NCBI GenBank assembly: GCA_025058735.1
Contig: JANXDX010000004.1
Location: 62,001 to 126,000, forward strand
DNA from: Archaeoglobaceae archaeon
GTDB lineage: Archaea > Halobacteriota > Archaeoglobi > Archaeoglobales > Archaeoglobaceae
Length of the DNA: 64,000 nt
Direction: 5' to 3'
Shown one piece after another: positions 44,598 through 53,265 of this stretch. Under the pieces are notes generated by a model. The model did not search any database. It was not told the origin of the DNA and was given only the letters and a program-made list of their open reading frames with translations. The position numbers and the translations under genes were made by a program. Within the stretch, counting starts at the first letter, position 1; each line of letters starts with the position of its first letter.

Positions 44598-45409
44598 AAG
44601 ATCACCTCAGCTCTTCTGTTCGCCCAACATTGAATATTTACGGCAACTGGAAGAGAAGCTGTATGGCAATGTGCATAGTTTATTAGAACAGATAAAGCTG
44701 TAAATTTTCCACCCATTCCCATTGGTCCTATTTCTAGAGAATTTATAGCTTCAAGCACTTCTTTTTCAAATTCGTCCATCTTCAAAACGTTTCTAAGTAG
44801 AGCTTTTTTTGCGAGCTTTGCAGCTAGATCAAAAGTACCTCCAACACCAACACCTACAAATATTGGTGGACAAGGCTTTCCTCCTGCTAAAGCTACCGTT
44901 TCAACTATGAAACTTTTTATCTTTTTAGCATCACTCGGCAACATCATCTTCAACACTGAAACGTTTTCACTTCCGGCACCTTTTGGAAGAACAGAGATCT
45001 TAATTCTATCACCTTCGACTAAATCTAAATCTATGTACGGAATGAAAAGACCTGTGTTATCGTTGCTGTTTTCTCTAGTTATTGGATGAACTGCGTTAGG
45101 TCTTAAAGGAACTTCTTTGGTAGCTTTTTTAACACCATCTATTATAGCTTTTTTTATATCAAAATCTAAGCAAAGTTCTCTACCAATTTCCAAAAAGAAG
45201 GCAAGAATTCCGGTATCTTGACAGATCGGTATTTTTTTCTTCTTTGCAACTTCTACGTTTTTCAGTATTATTTCAAAGTTTTTTCTAGCTATTTCATTTT
45301 CTTCTTGTTCATAAGCAATTTTTATAGCCTCGACAACATCTTCAGGTAACTCTGTTTGAGCTTTTTTTAACAGATCAACTACAACTTCTACAAAATCGTG
45401 GTACTCCAT
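44594..45409 (-). CDS. fumA: Fumarate hydratase (class I), alpha subunit
   Basis: About 271 residues with [35 protein letters not shown] and [23 protein letters not shown]. The cysteines in CQDTG and CPPIFV/AHCH are candidate [4Fe-4S] ligands. GTG at 45418 is in frame, but ATG at 45409 follows the macro-domain stop by two bases and fits the family. It forms the catalytic half of the heteromeric enzyme with fumB. Confidence 0.93.
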   Translation of the reverse strand: MEYHDFVEVVVDLLKKAQTELPEDVVEAIKIAYEQEENEIARKNFEIILKNVEVAKKKKIPICQDTGILAFFLEIGRELCLDFDIKKAIIDGVKKATKEVPLRPNAVHPITRENSNDNTGLFIPYIDLDLVEGDRIKISVLPKGAGSENVSVLKMMLPSDAKKIKSFIVETVALAGGKPCPPIFVGVGVGGTFDLAAKLAKKALLRNVLKMDEFEKEVLEAINSLEIGPMGMGGKFTALSVLINYAHCHTASLPVAVNIQCWANRRAEVIL

Positions 45410-45411
45410 AT

Positions 45412-45984
45412 CTACCACACTTTTTCAGCTTTTTTAACTGAGTTTTCATCAAAGAGAAAAAGCCAAACTTCTTTCAAATTTTTTGCTTTTTCTGAAAACT
45501 CTTTGACAGCTTCTAGGAAAGTTCTAACAACTTCTTCAATTGGACATCCGTATATTCCAGCACTTACTGCAGGAAAAGCTATCGTTTTTAACTTCATCTC
45601 TTCTGCTTTTTCCAAAGGAGCTTTGAAAGCTAGATATAGTTTTGTTTTTAGATCATCGTTCCAAACTCCACTACAAATTGGTCCAACTGTGTGTATAACG
45701 TACTTAGTTCCCTTCTCTTCCAACTTCATCGCTGGAGTTACAACAACTTCTCCATGTTCTAAGTAATTTCTACCTATCTGTTTTAACATCTCCTCCTTAC
45801 TTATCCTGGTGTATTCATGAGTGCTACCTACGCAAGCTTTAGCAATTGCTGCAGCGACACCTCCTCCATGCTCTAAGTACTTGTTTGCAGCATTTACAAT
45901 AACTTCAGCTCCGCTCTGCGTTATATCTCCTTGAAAAAGCTTTAACTTCAAATTCTTTTGTTCCAAAATTTTGACGAGCTTCAT
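45412..45984 (-). CDS. Macro-domain ADP-ribose binding/deacetylase protein
   Basis: A 190-residue macro domain: LKLFQGDITQSGAEVIVNAANKYL, GGGVAAAI, VHTVGP-like YVIHTVGPICSG and FPAVSAGIYGCP. Such domains bind ADP-ribose and can hydrolyse O-acetyl-ADP-ribose or ADP-ribosylated residues. It lies directly upstream of fumAB with a two-base gap, so the three are probably one transcript. Relevant with the ADP-ribosylglycohydrolase at 8.6 kb. Confidence 0.93.
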   Translation of the reverse strand: MKLVKILEQKNLKLKLFQGDITQSGAEVIVNAANKYLEHGGGVAAAIAKACVGSTHEYTRISKEEMLKQIGRNYLEHGEVVVTPAMKLEEKGTKYVIHTVGPICSGVWNDDLKTKLYLAFKAPLEKAEEMKLKTIAFPAVSAGIYGCPIEEVVRTFLEAVKEFSEKAKNLKEVWLFLFDENSVKKAEKVW

Positions 45985-46008
45985 GTTTTGAAGTTAGCAG
46001 GAATATTT

Positions 46009-46329
46009 TTATTTTTCTAAAAAGTGTTTCAACTCTTCAACCTTTGTTGCGTCCTTTTTTATCAAAGAGAAAATTCTTTTCATAATTTCTACATCTGCAT
46101 TCAGCACCTCTTTCAATTTTTTTGCGATTTCAATTCCCTTTTCATCGTAATCAGTTAAAACTACAACTTTTTTACCGAAAAGGTCTGAAAATGCTCTCCT
46201 ATAACCGTTGAAGATGTAGACGTTTTTTATTCCTAGATCTTTCAAAACTTCAAAGTCTTTTATCCCCTCAACAACCACTATCCATCCATCTTCATCTCTG
46301 CTCTTCATCTCCTCTATGAGTTTTTCCAC
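46009..46329 (-). CDS. Stand-alone Toprim-domain protein
   Basis: A 106-residue protein with the Toprim acid motifs VVVEGIKDFEVL (Glu) and VLTDYDEKG (Asp-x-Asp), and an N-terminal basic helix. Small archaeal Toprim proteins are related to the catalytic part of RNase M5 and DnaG primase and are thought to nick nucleic acids. GTG start inside the end of the HyuA-like gene, overlap 16 bases. Target unknown. Confidence 0.88.
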   Translation of the reverse strand: MEKLIEEMKSRDEDGWIVVVEGIKDFEVLKDLGIKNVYIFNGYRRAFSDLFGKKVVVLTDYDEKGIEIAKKLKEVLNADVEIMKRIFSLIKKDATKVEELKHFLEK

Positions 46330-47789
46330 TTTATCCCAGGCTCCAGCTGTACTACTAAATCGTATATAGCCCCCCTCCTGATTCCACCTCTAACCACAGT
46401 ATAACTGTCGATGTTTAAAACTTTTAGCTTTCCAAACTCAGACTCTTTTGCAAAATTTCTTGCGATCTCGTACAACTTTTTTACTGCAACCTCAACGACT
46501 TCCTCTTCACTTGGTAAGCTTCCAGTTCTAAATGGACATTTTTCAACTACACCGTTGTAAGTAGCAATTCCCTTTTCCGTGTCGAACCTTGCAAACAACG
46601 TTAAACTTAGCTTTGAAACTGCTACACCTATTGCTCCTGAAAATTGATTGTACTTTGGAATAACGTAGTCAAATTTGCAGCTTTCAGCAATCTTTGGAAC
46701 GAGGATAGAGGATAAGTTGCCAACTCCAACTATTTTCTTAACATCAAGTCCTTTTAGAACATCGCATACCAAAGAAATGTACTGTTGTAGGATTTTTTCG
46801 CAGTCAAATTTTTTTCCTTCCTCCCTTGAAGCTTTGTAGTCTCCTATTTCATAGCCTAAGCAATTTAAAGCATCTATAAAAGTAAAATCTTTTCCACCAA
46901 AAGCTATTGGTTTTGAACATCTCTGGCTTAATCTTTCTGCTACTATTGAATCTCCCCCAAAAGGTAACTCAATAGAGTTTATACTTCTTATCAACGTTTT
47001 TTTACCATGAATAGTTATTCCATCGACGATCTTTGGCATACCGTTTTCTACAACAATTATTTTTGTCAAAGAGCCACCGATGTCTATTACAACTGCATTC
47101 TTTTCCTTAGTTAAATAGATTGCTCCAATGGCTGAAGAGGCTGAGCTTGAATTGTAAAGAAGTGATGGATTCTCTACGACAAACTGCCAAGGAGTTATTC
47201 CACAATCTCCTTTGTAATAATAGAAGTTATCAAAAACACTTTTTATCTTGTTTGTAAAATCAAAAATTAAAGACTTCACCTTAGCATTTATAACAGTCGT
47301 ATTTATTCTTGCTAGGTAGTTGAAGCCGCCAACGTGGTAACTCAAAGCTATTTTTGACTCATCAACAAACTCTATCGCAACATTTTTTACTTTCTCTTCA
47401 ATGGAAGAATTTCTAACAGAAAATTTTGCTGCAATAGCTATATTGTCATATTTTTTTGACTTTAAAAGTTCTCTTATTTCTTTTTCATCTACATTTTCAA
47501 CTACGTCACCTCTATGGTTTACAAAACCTCTCACTATTTCACCATAGTTGCTGTAGTTCATTCCCGGACCCGGAATAAGAATTGTTAAAGTTCTAAATTC
47601 ATCCAACCTATGGATCAGTTGGTTTAGAAGAGATGTACTGATGACAGCTCTTTCTTTTTCTGCCAAACTTTTTATTTTTGACAGTATATTAGAAATTCCA
47701 AGTTCGTTTGGAAGTTCGATCGTGTCAATTTCATCGTCTTTGAAAACTGCTACATGTGTATTGGTCCAACCAACGTCTATTCCGATCAC
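46314..47789 (-). CDS. Hydantoinase/oxoprolinase-type ASKHA-fold protein
   Basis: A 491-residue protein with two ASKHA phosphate blocks: GIDVGWTNTHVAV at the N-terminus and VVIDIGGSLTKIIVV near 230. A long middle (IPGPGMNYSNYGEIVRGFVNHRGDV) resembles HyuA-type proteins. These are ATP-binding enzymes of hydantoin, oxoproline or acetone carboxylation type. No HyuB partner is near. GTG start. Substrate unknown; context with Toprim suggests a different role. Confidence 0.82.
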   Translation of the reverse strand: MIGIDVGWTNTHVAVFKDDEIDTIELPNELGISNILSKIKSLAEKERAVISTSLLNQLIHRLDEFRTLTILIPGPGMNYSNYGEIVRGFVNHRGDVVENVDEKEIRELLKSKKYDNIAIAAKFSVRNSSIEEKVKNVAIEFVDESKIALSYHVGGFNYLARINTTVINAKVKSLIFDFTNKIKSVFDNFYYYKGDCGITPWQFVVENPSLLYNSSSASSAIGAIYLTKEKNAVVIDIGGSLTKIIVVENGMPKIVDGITIHGKKTLIRSINSIELPFGGDSIVAERLSQRCSKPIAFGGKDFTFIDALNCLGYEIGDYKASREEGKKFDCEKILQQYISLVCDVLKGLDVKKIVGVGNLSSILVPKIAESCKFDYVIPKYNQFSGAIGVAVSKLSLTLFARFDTEKGIATYNGVVEKCPFRTGSLPSEEEVVEVAVKKLYEIARNFAKESEFGKLKVLNIDSYTVVRGGIRRGAIYDLVVQLEPGIKWKNS

Positions 47790-48051
47790 AGTTTTTGTAA
47801 GATCGTAGAATTAAAAATTTCCTTTTTAACTAATTTTTATAAAAGATCATCAAACATTTTTATCCTTTTGGACGAAGAATAAAAAGATGTAAAGAGAACT
47901 TTTTGATATTCTCATCGATCATTCGTCGAAAACTTCGTAAATCAACATCTTTATCAAATTTGCTGATTTTTACCTAAGCAATTTAAAGATAGCTAAACAT
48001 CAGCTTTAAAATGCCGAGTAGCAACAAAATAAAAAAAGTTGAAAATCTTTG

Positions 48052-48591
48052 ATGAAGATCGCTGGGATCGATGTCGGCATTAAATCTTGTAAACTTGCGA
48101 TCTTAGAAGATAAACTTATCTACATTGGTGATTATGAAAAGGAAAAAATAAAAGGAGTTTTCGCTGTAGGGATCGATGCTCCGTTATCTTTTCCAGAAAA
48201 GGGAACTCTTAGAGAGTGCGAAAAGAAATTGTTGAATCTTGGTATTAAAATCTTCCCATCTGGGGCGAAGTTTTTCAAGAGAATAACACTTAAGGGGATA
48301 GAGATTGCTGAAGAACTCAGAAAGGAGGGAATTCTGGTTTTTGAGGTATATCCGTTTGCTTCACGAGTTCTAATGAAAATTGCACCAAATGTAAAAAAGA
48401 GAACAAAAAGTGGGATTGCAGAGATAAGGAAGGAGCTTCAGAAGTTTATAGAGATCCCAGAACTTACACACGATGAGATCGATGCTGTAATCTCAGCTTT
48501 AACGGTTAAAGAGTTCTTAAATGGTCGTGGATTTGTTTTAGATGGAAAAGATGGAAAAATAATTTTACCAGGAGTTAACATCAATAAATGA
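48052..48591 (+). CDS. DUF429 family RNase H-like protein
   Basis: A 179-residue protein with GIDVGIKSCKLAIL, AVGIDAPLSFPEKG, FEVYPFASRVL and LTHDEIDAVISALT, the acidic blocks of DUF429 in an RNase H-like fold. Activity not known; predicted nuclease. A TTG three bases upstream is in frame, but ATG at 48052 fits better. The 259-base region upstream shares with hyuA the divergent promoters and shows no other gene. Confidence 0.85.
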   Translation: MKIAGIDVGIKSCKLAILEDKLIYIGDYEKEKIKGVFAVGIDAPLSFPEKGTLRECEKKLLNLGIKIFPSGAKFFKRITLKGIEIAEELRKEGILVFEVYPFASRVLMKIAPNVKKRTKSGIAEIRKELQKFIEIPELTHDEIDAVISALTVKEFLNGRGFVLDGKDGKIILPGVNINK

Positions 48592-48693
48592 TAGACTTAG
48601 AGTCTTTTGTAGCTAAAGAAAGTTGCACTCACTCCGCTGAACTTCGATAAAAAATTAAAAAAATATGAAATATAGAAATAGTATAGTACACTA

Positions 48694-49356
48694 TTATAAT
48701 AAATTATCTAAAATTTTTAGCAATTCCCTTGGAGAATCTATCTTGTAATCAGCTTTAACTTTCTCAAAAAATCTCCAGTCTCCATAAGCTGCATAAACAG
48801 TTATCATTCCAAGTTTTTTTCCAACTTCTATGTCTCTTCTTATACTATCTCCAACAATTATTGCTTCTTCAGTGCCAACTTTTAGGTTTTCAAGTGCTAA
48901 AATTACTGAATCGGGTTCTGGCTTCTTTTTTCTAGACACATCAAAAGTTATTATTATGTCGAAGTAATCTAAAATCTCAGCTTTCTTTAACCTTTTAACA
49001 GCTTGATCTTTTTCAGCATCCGTTACTACTGCAAGCTTTAAACCTCTTTTTTTAAGTTCGATCAAAACCTCTTTAATTCCAGGGTAAGCCTCTGTTTTTT
49101 CAATTTTTATTTTTTCATAAATTTCACAACATTTTTTATAAAGTTCTTCATTAAAAACTCCGTGGTCTTTCAAAAAATCTGCTATGTTTTCATGACTTTC
49201 GAACCCATGTTTTCCGCTCAAAAAATATTCAAACAACTTCTTAGCATTCCCGCAATTTGCCACTTTGCAAACCTCTTCACAGGACTTCAGCTTTGCACTT
49301 ATGAAGTCTACAAGTGTATTGTCAAGATCAAATATTACAGCTTTTATCTTTTTCAT
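48694..49356 (-). CDS. HAD-superfamily phosphatase
   Basis: A 220-residue haloacid dehalogenase hydrolase: nucleophile D10-x-D12-x-T14 (FDLDNT), LAVVTDAEKDQAVKRL as motif II (Thr/Asp area), KKPEPD as motif III and VGDSIRRDIEVGK as motif IV. The helical cap is type C1. Phosphoglycolate-phosphatase-like, substrate unsure. ATG start, divergent from moaE with a 71-base gap. Ends in A+T-rich DNA. Confidence 0.9.
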   Translation of the reverse strand: MKKIKAVIFDLDNTLVDFISAKLKSCEEVCKVANCGNAKKLFEYFLSGKHGFESHENIADFLKDHGVFNEELYKKCCEIYEKIKIEKTEAYPGIKEVLIELKKRGLKLAVVTDAEKDQAVKRLKKAEILDYFDIIITFDVSRKKKPEPDSVILALENLKVGTEEAIIVGDSIRRDIEVGKKLGMITVYAAYGDWRFFEKVKADYKIDSPRELLKILDNLL

Positions 49357-49427
49357 CGTCCCAAGGTTTCGCTTTGTAGATAAACTTTTGTTTGCAAAAA
49401 CTTTTTATCAAAAGTAGAATTTGTATC

Positions 49428-50093
49428 ATGAAAATTTTTATACCTTCAAACGAGAAAATAAAAATTGAAGTAAAAAAATTTGGAAAACTTGCAGAGATAA
49501 GAAACAAGTACAGAATCTTCGGAGAAAGTATAAACATTTCAACTGAAGAGATGAACTTAAAAGAAATTTTGGAGCTTCTTTGCGATCTTGGTTTCGATTT
49601 TGCAGCTTTAGAGGATTTTGATGTTGAAACTTTAGAAAAAGATGTTGGCTTCAAAGTTCCTGTAGTTTCAAAGTTGGAGGACGTTTTTAAAGCTCCAGAG
49701 GTTGAATCTCTTAAATCTATGATACGAAAAATTAAAAGCAGTGAATTTGCTGATGAATGTGGAGCTATAGGAATTTTTGTTGGTTTTGTTAGGAAGAAAT
49801 CTGATGGAAAGATCGTAAAAAGAATGGAATATGAAGCTTATGAAGAAATTCTGAAAGAAGCTTGCGAAAAAATTGAAAAAAGACTTGCAAAAAAAAGTGT
49901 AATCGCTAAAATATATCACAAGAGAGGTACCATTATGCCAAAAGAGGACATAGTCTATGTTCTAGTAATGGGAAGACACAGAAAAGATGTTTGGGAGCCT
50001 TTGATGGAAGCTGTTGAAGCTATGAAATCGGAGCTTCCAGTTTGGAAAAAAGAAGTGTTCAACGGTGAGACGTGGGTTCATGATAAGAGATGA
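49428..50093 (+). CDS. moaE: Molybdopterin synthase large subunit (MoaE) with N-terminal extension
   Basis: About 221 residues. The C-terminal 130 residues are MoaE: GAIGIFVGFVR, YEAYEEILKE, YHKRGTIMPKEDIVYVLV, and the catalytic lysine block PVWKKEVFNG. The first 90 residues form a mixed domain that does not end in Gly-Gly and so is not a normal MoaD. TATA-like CTTTTTATCA 18-27 bases upstream of ATG 49428 supports this start over the upstream TTG. Its end overlaps the thioesterase by 35 bases. Confidence 0.87.
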   Translation: MKIFIPSNEKIKIEVKKFGKLAEIRNKYRIFGESINISTEEMNLKEILELLCDLGFDFAALEDFDVETLEKDVGFKVPVVSKLEDVFKAPEVESLKSMIRKIKSSEFADECGAIGIFVGFVRKKSDGKIVKRMEYEAYEEILKEACEKIEKRLAKKSVIAKIYHKRGTIMPKEDIVYVLVMGRHRKDVWEPLMEAVEAMKSELPVWKKEVFNGETWVHDKR

Positions 50094-50445
50094 AAGTTGC
50101 TGTTGCAAATGCTACAAGTTCACCGTTGTTGTAAGCTTCTGCATATCCAACTGCACTTTTTTCACCGATCCTTAAAACTTTAGCTTTTGCAACAATCTTT
50201 CCAGACTTTACTGGTTTAAGGTAATGAACGTTTAACTGAGAAGTAACAAAGATCTTGTCGCTTGTAGTATTTATCGCTAAACCTATAGCTGTATCTAGTA
50301 AGGAAGCTATAACTCCACCATGAACGAAACCTAGAATTTGTAAATGTTTTTCTTCAACTTCAAGTTCTAAAGAATCTTCAGAGATCTTAGTTCCCAAAAG
50401 TTTGTGCCATGGAGCAGAGAAGACAACGCTAACATCTCTTTTCAC
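50059..50445 (-). CDS. PaaI-type hotdog thioesterase
   Basis: A 128-residue hotdog-fold protein with GFVHGGVIASLLDTAIGLAI (the HGG motif), TSQLNVHYLKPVKSG and GELVAFATATF. Expected to hydrolyse acyl- or aryl-CoA thioesters; the acyl group cannot be read. GTG start. The last 35 bases overlap moaE on the opposite strand. Confidence 0.93.
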   Translation of the reverse strand: MKRDVSVVFSAPWHKLLGTKISEDSLELEVEEKHLQILGFVHGGVIASLLDTAIGLAINTTSDKIFVTSQLNVHYLKPVKSGKIVAKAKVLRIGEKSAVGYAEAYNNGELVAFATATFISYHEPTSHR

Positions 50446-50524
50446 AGAGTTAGATCTTGCAGAGAATTTAATGTTTTTCCTCCAATCTTTGAAAAATTTA
50501 TTTAAAACGCATCAAATTAAAACT

Positions 50525-51100
50525 TCAACGTTGAGCAGAGTAGCTTTTAATAGTTTTTCCCAATGCTGCGTACAGCAAGATCCATGCTAGGAATCCCATT
50601 ACAGGAACAAATATTGAAACTATAAATAGAATTGCTGCTACAAAGTATAAAGTGTTTCTTTCTCTGCTGTAGAGGTTAAAACTCAAAAGTACTATACCAA
50701 TAAATCCTACTATTAAGAATAAAATTCCTAGGAAAAATATTGGTATTCCTAAGAGTAAAAGGCTCAGTACTGCTCCAACGATTATCAGAACTAATCCCCA
50801 TACATATCCAACTCTTACAAGTTTCGAAGCTATCGAATAGCTGGCATCTGCTCTAGCCAACTCTGAAACTCCTGGAATGAACTTCGCATAAAATCCAAGA
50901 AGGATGACTATCGCACCTACGATCAAGAGCATTAGTCCTGCAGCTGCTGTTAAGAATCCACCAATTAAAAACGTCAATATTCCAAAAAATTTTGAAGCCA
51001 ATCCTAGGCCTAAAAGGATCCATCCAATCAAACTTATCAGTATTCCAGTCCTCATGAGCTCAAACGCTCTAAGGAGTTGTACAGGTTGTCTTACCTCCAT
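50525..51100 (-). CDS. DUF996 membrane protein
   Basis: About 191 residues with at least five hydrophobic helices (GILISLIGWILLGLGL, FLIGGFLTAAAGLMLLIVGA, VWGLVLIIVGAVLSLLLL, FFLGILFLIVGFIGIVLL, YFVAAILFIVSIFVPVMGF) and YSIASKLVRVGYVWG in a loop. It matches DUF996, found in archaea, function unknown. A TTG at 51124 is in frame; I choose the ATG. It follows rlmB after a short gap. Confidence 0.8.
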   Translation of the reverse strand: MEVRQPVQLLRAFELMRTGILISLIGWILLGLGLASKFFGILTFLIGGFLTAAAGLMLLIVGAIVILLGFYAKFIPGVSELARADASYSIASKLVRVGYVWGLVLIIVGAVLSLLLLGIPIFFLGILFLIVGFIGIVLLSFNLYSRERNTLYFVAAILFIVSIFVPVMGFLAWILLYAALGKTIKSYSAQR

Positions 51101-51129
51101 AGCTATCGCCGAACAACTTAACAAAATTG

Positions 51130-51828
51130 CTATATATGCTTTCTCATTACCATCTTTTTAACAACTTCGTACATAGCTATTCCGGCAACAACTGCTAAGT
51201 TTAAACTGTCAACTTTTCCAAAACCTTTTATCTTAACAACTTCATCGCATTGACTTTTTACAGGTAAAGAAATTCCCTTATCTTCTCCACCGATAACCAA
51301 CGCTATGGGAGGAGAAACATCTACTTCACTTAGATCACTTTTACCGTCAAGATCTAAAGCTAATACAAAGAAGCCCATTTTTTTCATTTTTTTTATTGCA
51401 GAAGCTAAATTTTCTTCTCTGGCAATTGGAATGTGAAAAACTGCTCCAGCAGAAGTTTTAATTGCTCCCTCTTCTATCGAAGCTACTCTTCTCTTAGGTA
51501 TCAATACACCTGCAGCTCCAAAGAATTCAGCAGATCTTAAGCAAGCTCCAAGGTTTCTCTGATCTGTTACATTGTCTAAAATTAAGATAAAGTTGTTCTG
51601 ATTTAAAGCTCTCTGGATCAAGTGATCTAGATCGACGAAACTTACAGGAGAAACTTCTGCAGCAATTTTTTCTCTAAAATCTTCTACTTTGTAAATCGGA
51701 ATTCTTTTCTTTTTAGCTTTTTCTAAAATTTTTTTTATTTTTTCAGAGATTTCTGATGAAACATAAATTTTGCTCACTTTTTCTGCTTTTAAAGCTTCAG
51801 AAACTGCATTGTATCCATAAACTTTCAT
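51130..51828 (-). CDS. rlmB: TrmH-family 2'-O-methyltransferase (RlmB type)
   Basis: A 232-residue SPOUT enzyme: N-terminal L30e-like substrate domain ([13 protein letters not shown]), then [36 protein letters not shown] and [16 protein letters not shown], the knot motifs. Such enzymes methylate ribose in 23S rRNA (G2251-type) or tRNA. ATG overlaps the livF stop as ATGA, so it is at the end of the liv operon, an unusual companion. Confidence 0.9.
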   Translation of the reverse strand: MKVYGYNAVSEALKAEKVSKIYVSSEISEKIKKILEKAKKKRIPIYKVEDFREKIAAEVSPVSFVDLDHLIQRALNQNNFILILDNVTDQRNLGACLRSAEFFGAAGVLIPKRRVASIEEGAIKTSAGAVFHIPIAREENLASAIKKMKKMGFFVLALDLDGKSDLSEVDVSPPIALVIGGEDKGISLPVKSQCDEVVKIKGFGKVDSLNLAVVAGIAMYEVVKKMVMRKHI

Positions 51829-52532
51829 TCAACTAACCCTAGACAGAGTTTTTCGAACTTTCCACTTCCTAGAAGTTCTTGAGCAGATCCTTCAAAGGCA
51901 ACTCTTCCACTAACTAATATGTAGACTTTCTCACTTATTTCCAAAGCTTTTTTTGCATTCTGTTCAACCAACAAGATCGTCATCTTGTGCTCATCTCTTA
52001 GCTCAACTATCTTTTTGACTATCATATCTACGAACTTTGGAGAAAGTTGTGCAGTAGGTTCATCGAGCATTAAAACTTCAGCTTTCCTTATTATAGCCAT
52101 GGCCATAGCTAGCATTTGCCTCTCTCCACCACTCAAAGTCCCAGCTTTTCTTTTTAGAAAATTTGAAAGTTCTGGAAAGATGTTCAGAGCAAGTTCGATC
52201 CTATCTCTAGCATCATCTTTCAGCGTATAAGCTGCGATGTTCAAGTTCTCTTTTACAGTTAAATTCGTAAAAACGTTCTCAGTTTGAGGCAGGTATACTA
52301 AACCCAACTTTGCTTTTTCATGTGGAGATGTGAAAGTTATCTCTTTACCGTTCAAATAGATTTTTCCAGAAAATATGTTCGCTAAGCCAAAGATCGATTT
52401 CAGCAAAGTAGATTTACCACTTCCATTTGGACCAAGGATAGCTGTTATCGTATTGCTATCTATCCTAGCATCTACATCGAAAAGTATATGTAACTCTTTG
52501 TATCCGGAGTTCAATTTTTCAACCCTTAGCAC
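51825..52532 (-). CDS. livF: Branched-chain-type ABC transporter ATPase LivF
   Basis: A 235-residue ATPase: Walker [24 protein letters not shown], Walker B VLMLDEP and the LivF block [11 protein letters not shown]. Overlaps livG by 14 bases and rlmB by four. Powers import of branched-chain amino acids or similar hydrophobic solutes in this family. GTG start. Confidence 0.93.
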   Translation of the reverse strand: MLRVEKLNSGYKELHILFDVDARIDSNTITAILGPNGSGKSTLLKSIFGLANIFSGKIYLNGKEITFTSPHEKAKLGLVYLPQTENVFTNLTVKENLNIAAYTLKDDARDRIELALNIFPELSNFLKRKAGTLSGGERQMLAMAMAIIRKAEVLMLDEPTAQLSPKFVDMIVKKIVELRDEHKMTILLVEQNAKKALEISEKVYILVSGRVAFEGSAQELLGSGKFEKLCLGLVE

Positions 52533-53265
52533 TCAGGTACACCTCTACAACTTTCGGATCTTCAAACACTTCCTCTCTTCCCTCAGCTATTATTTTTCCA
52601 TTTGCCATCACGTATATGTAGTCTGTGTACTTAAGAACTATGTCAAGCCTGTGTTCTACAAGTAAGAAGCTCATTTCATCTTTCAACTTTAAAAATCTTG
52701 AAAGGATCTCATGCGCAAGCACAGGGTTTACACCAGCTACCGGTTCATCGGCTATAAAAAGTTTTGATTCTCTCATCAAAGCTCTTCCAATCTCAAGTAA
52801 TTTAAGCTGCCCTCCGCTCAAGTTTTGAGCTTGAACATCCCATAGATGATCGAGTTTTAAAAATTCTAAAATCTTGAAAGCTTTTTCTGTTGCATCGCTT
52901 TCCTTCTTTTTCCATTTTCCATTTACAGCTTCAATTAGTTCTGTTCCATAGTTGTAAAAAACCAAGAGATTTTCCAAGACTGTTAACTTTTTCAGAGGTT
53001 GAGGTATCTGGAAAGTTCTAGTTATTCCGAGTTTACTTATTTCGTGTGGAGGTTTGTTTGTTATATCTTTTCCGTCGAAAAATACTTTACCAGAATCGGC
53101 TTTGTAAAAACCGCTCACAGTGTTTATCAGAGTAGTCTTTCCACTTCCATTTGGACCAACTATCAAAGTTATCTTGTTCTTTTGAATTGAAACATTTACA
53201 TTGTCCAATGCTTTTAAACCACCAAAAAATTTTGAAAGATTTTGAGTTTTTAGTACTATTTCCAT
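52519..53265 (-). CDS. livG: Branched-chain-type ABC transporter ATPase LivG
   Basis: A 248-residue ATPase: Walker [38 protein letters not shown], and VEHRLDIVL with the H-loop. Larger spacing before Walker B and [16 protein letters not shown] are typical of LivG. Overlaps livK by 10 bases. Works with LivF under the divergent permeases LivH and LivM. Confidence 0.94.
   Translation of the reverse strand: MEIVLKTQNLSKFFGGLKALDNVNVSIQKNKITLIVGPNGSGKTTLINTVSGFYKADSGKVFFDGKDITNKPPHEISKLGITRTFQIPQPLKKLTVLENLLVFYNYGTELIEAVNGKWKKKESDATEKAFKILEFLKLDHLWDVQAQNLSGGQLKLLEIGRALMRESKLFIADEPVAGVNPVLAHEILSRFLKLKDEMSFLLVEHRLDIVLKYTDYIYVMANGKIIAEGREEVFEDPKVVEVYLSAKG

Noticed and set aside
47790-48051. Small inverted repeat AAAGATGT / ACATCTTT in the hyuA-DUF429 gap
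   Set aside because: Eight bases, far apart and A+T-rich; not above chance.
49428-49700. MoaD-MoaE fusion
   Set aside because: The N-terminal domain does not end in Gly-Gly and the expected ubiquitin-like pattern is not clear.
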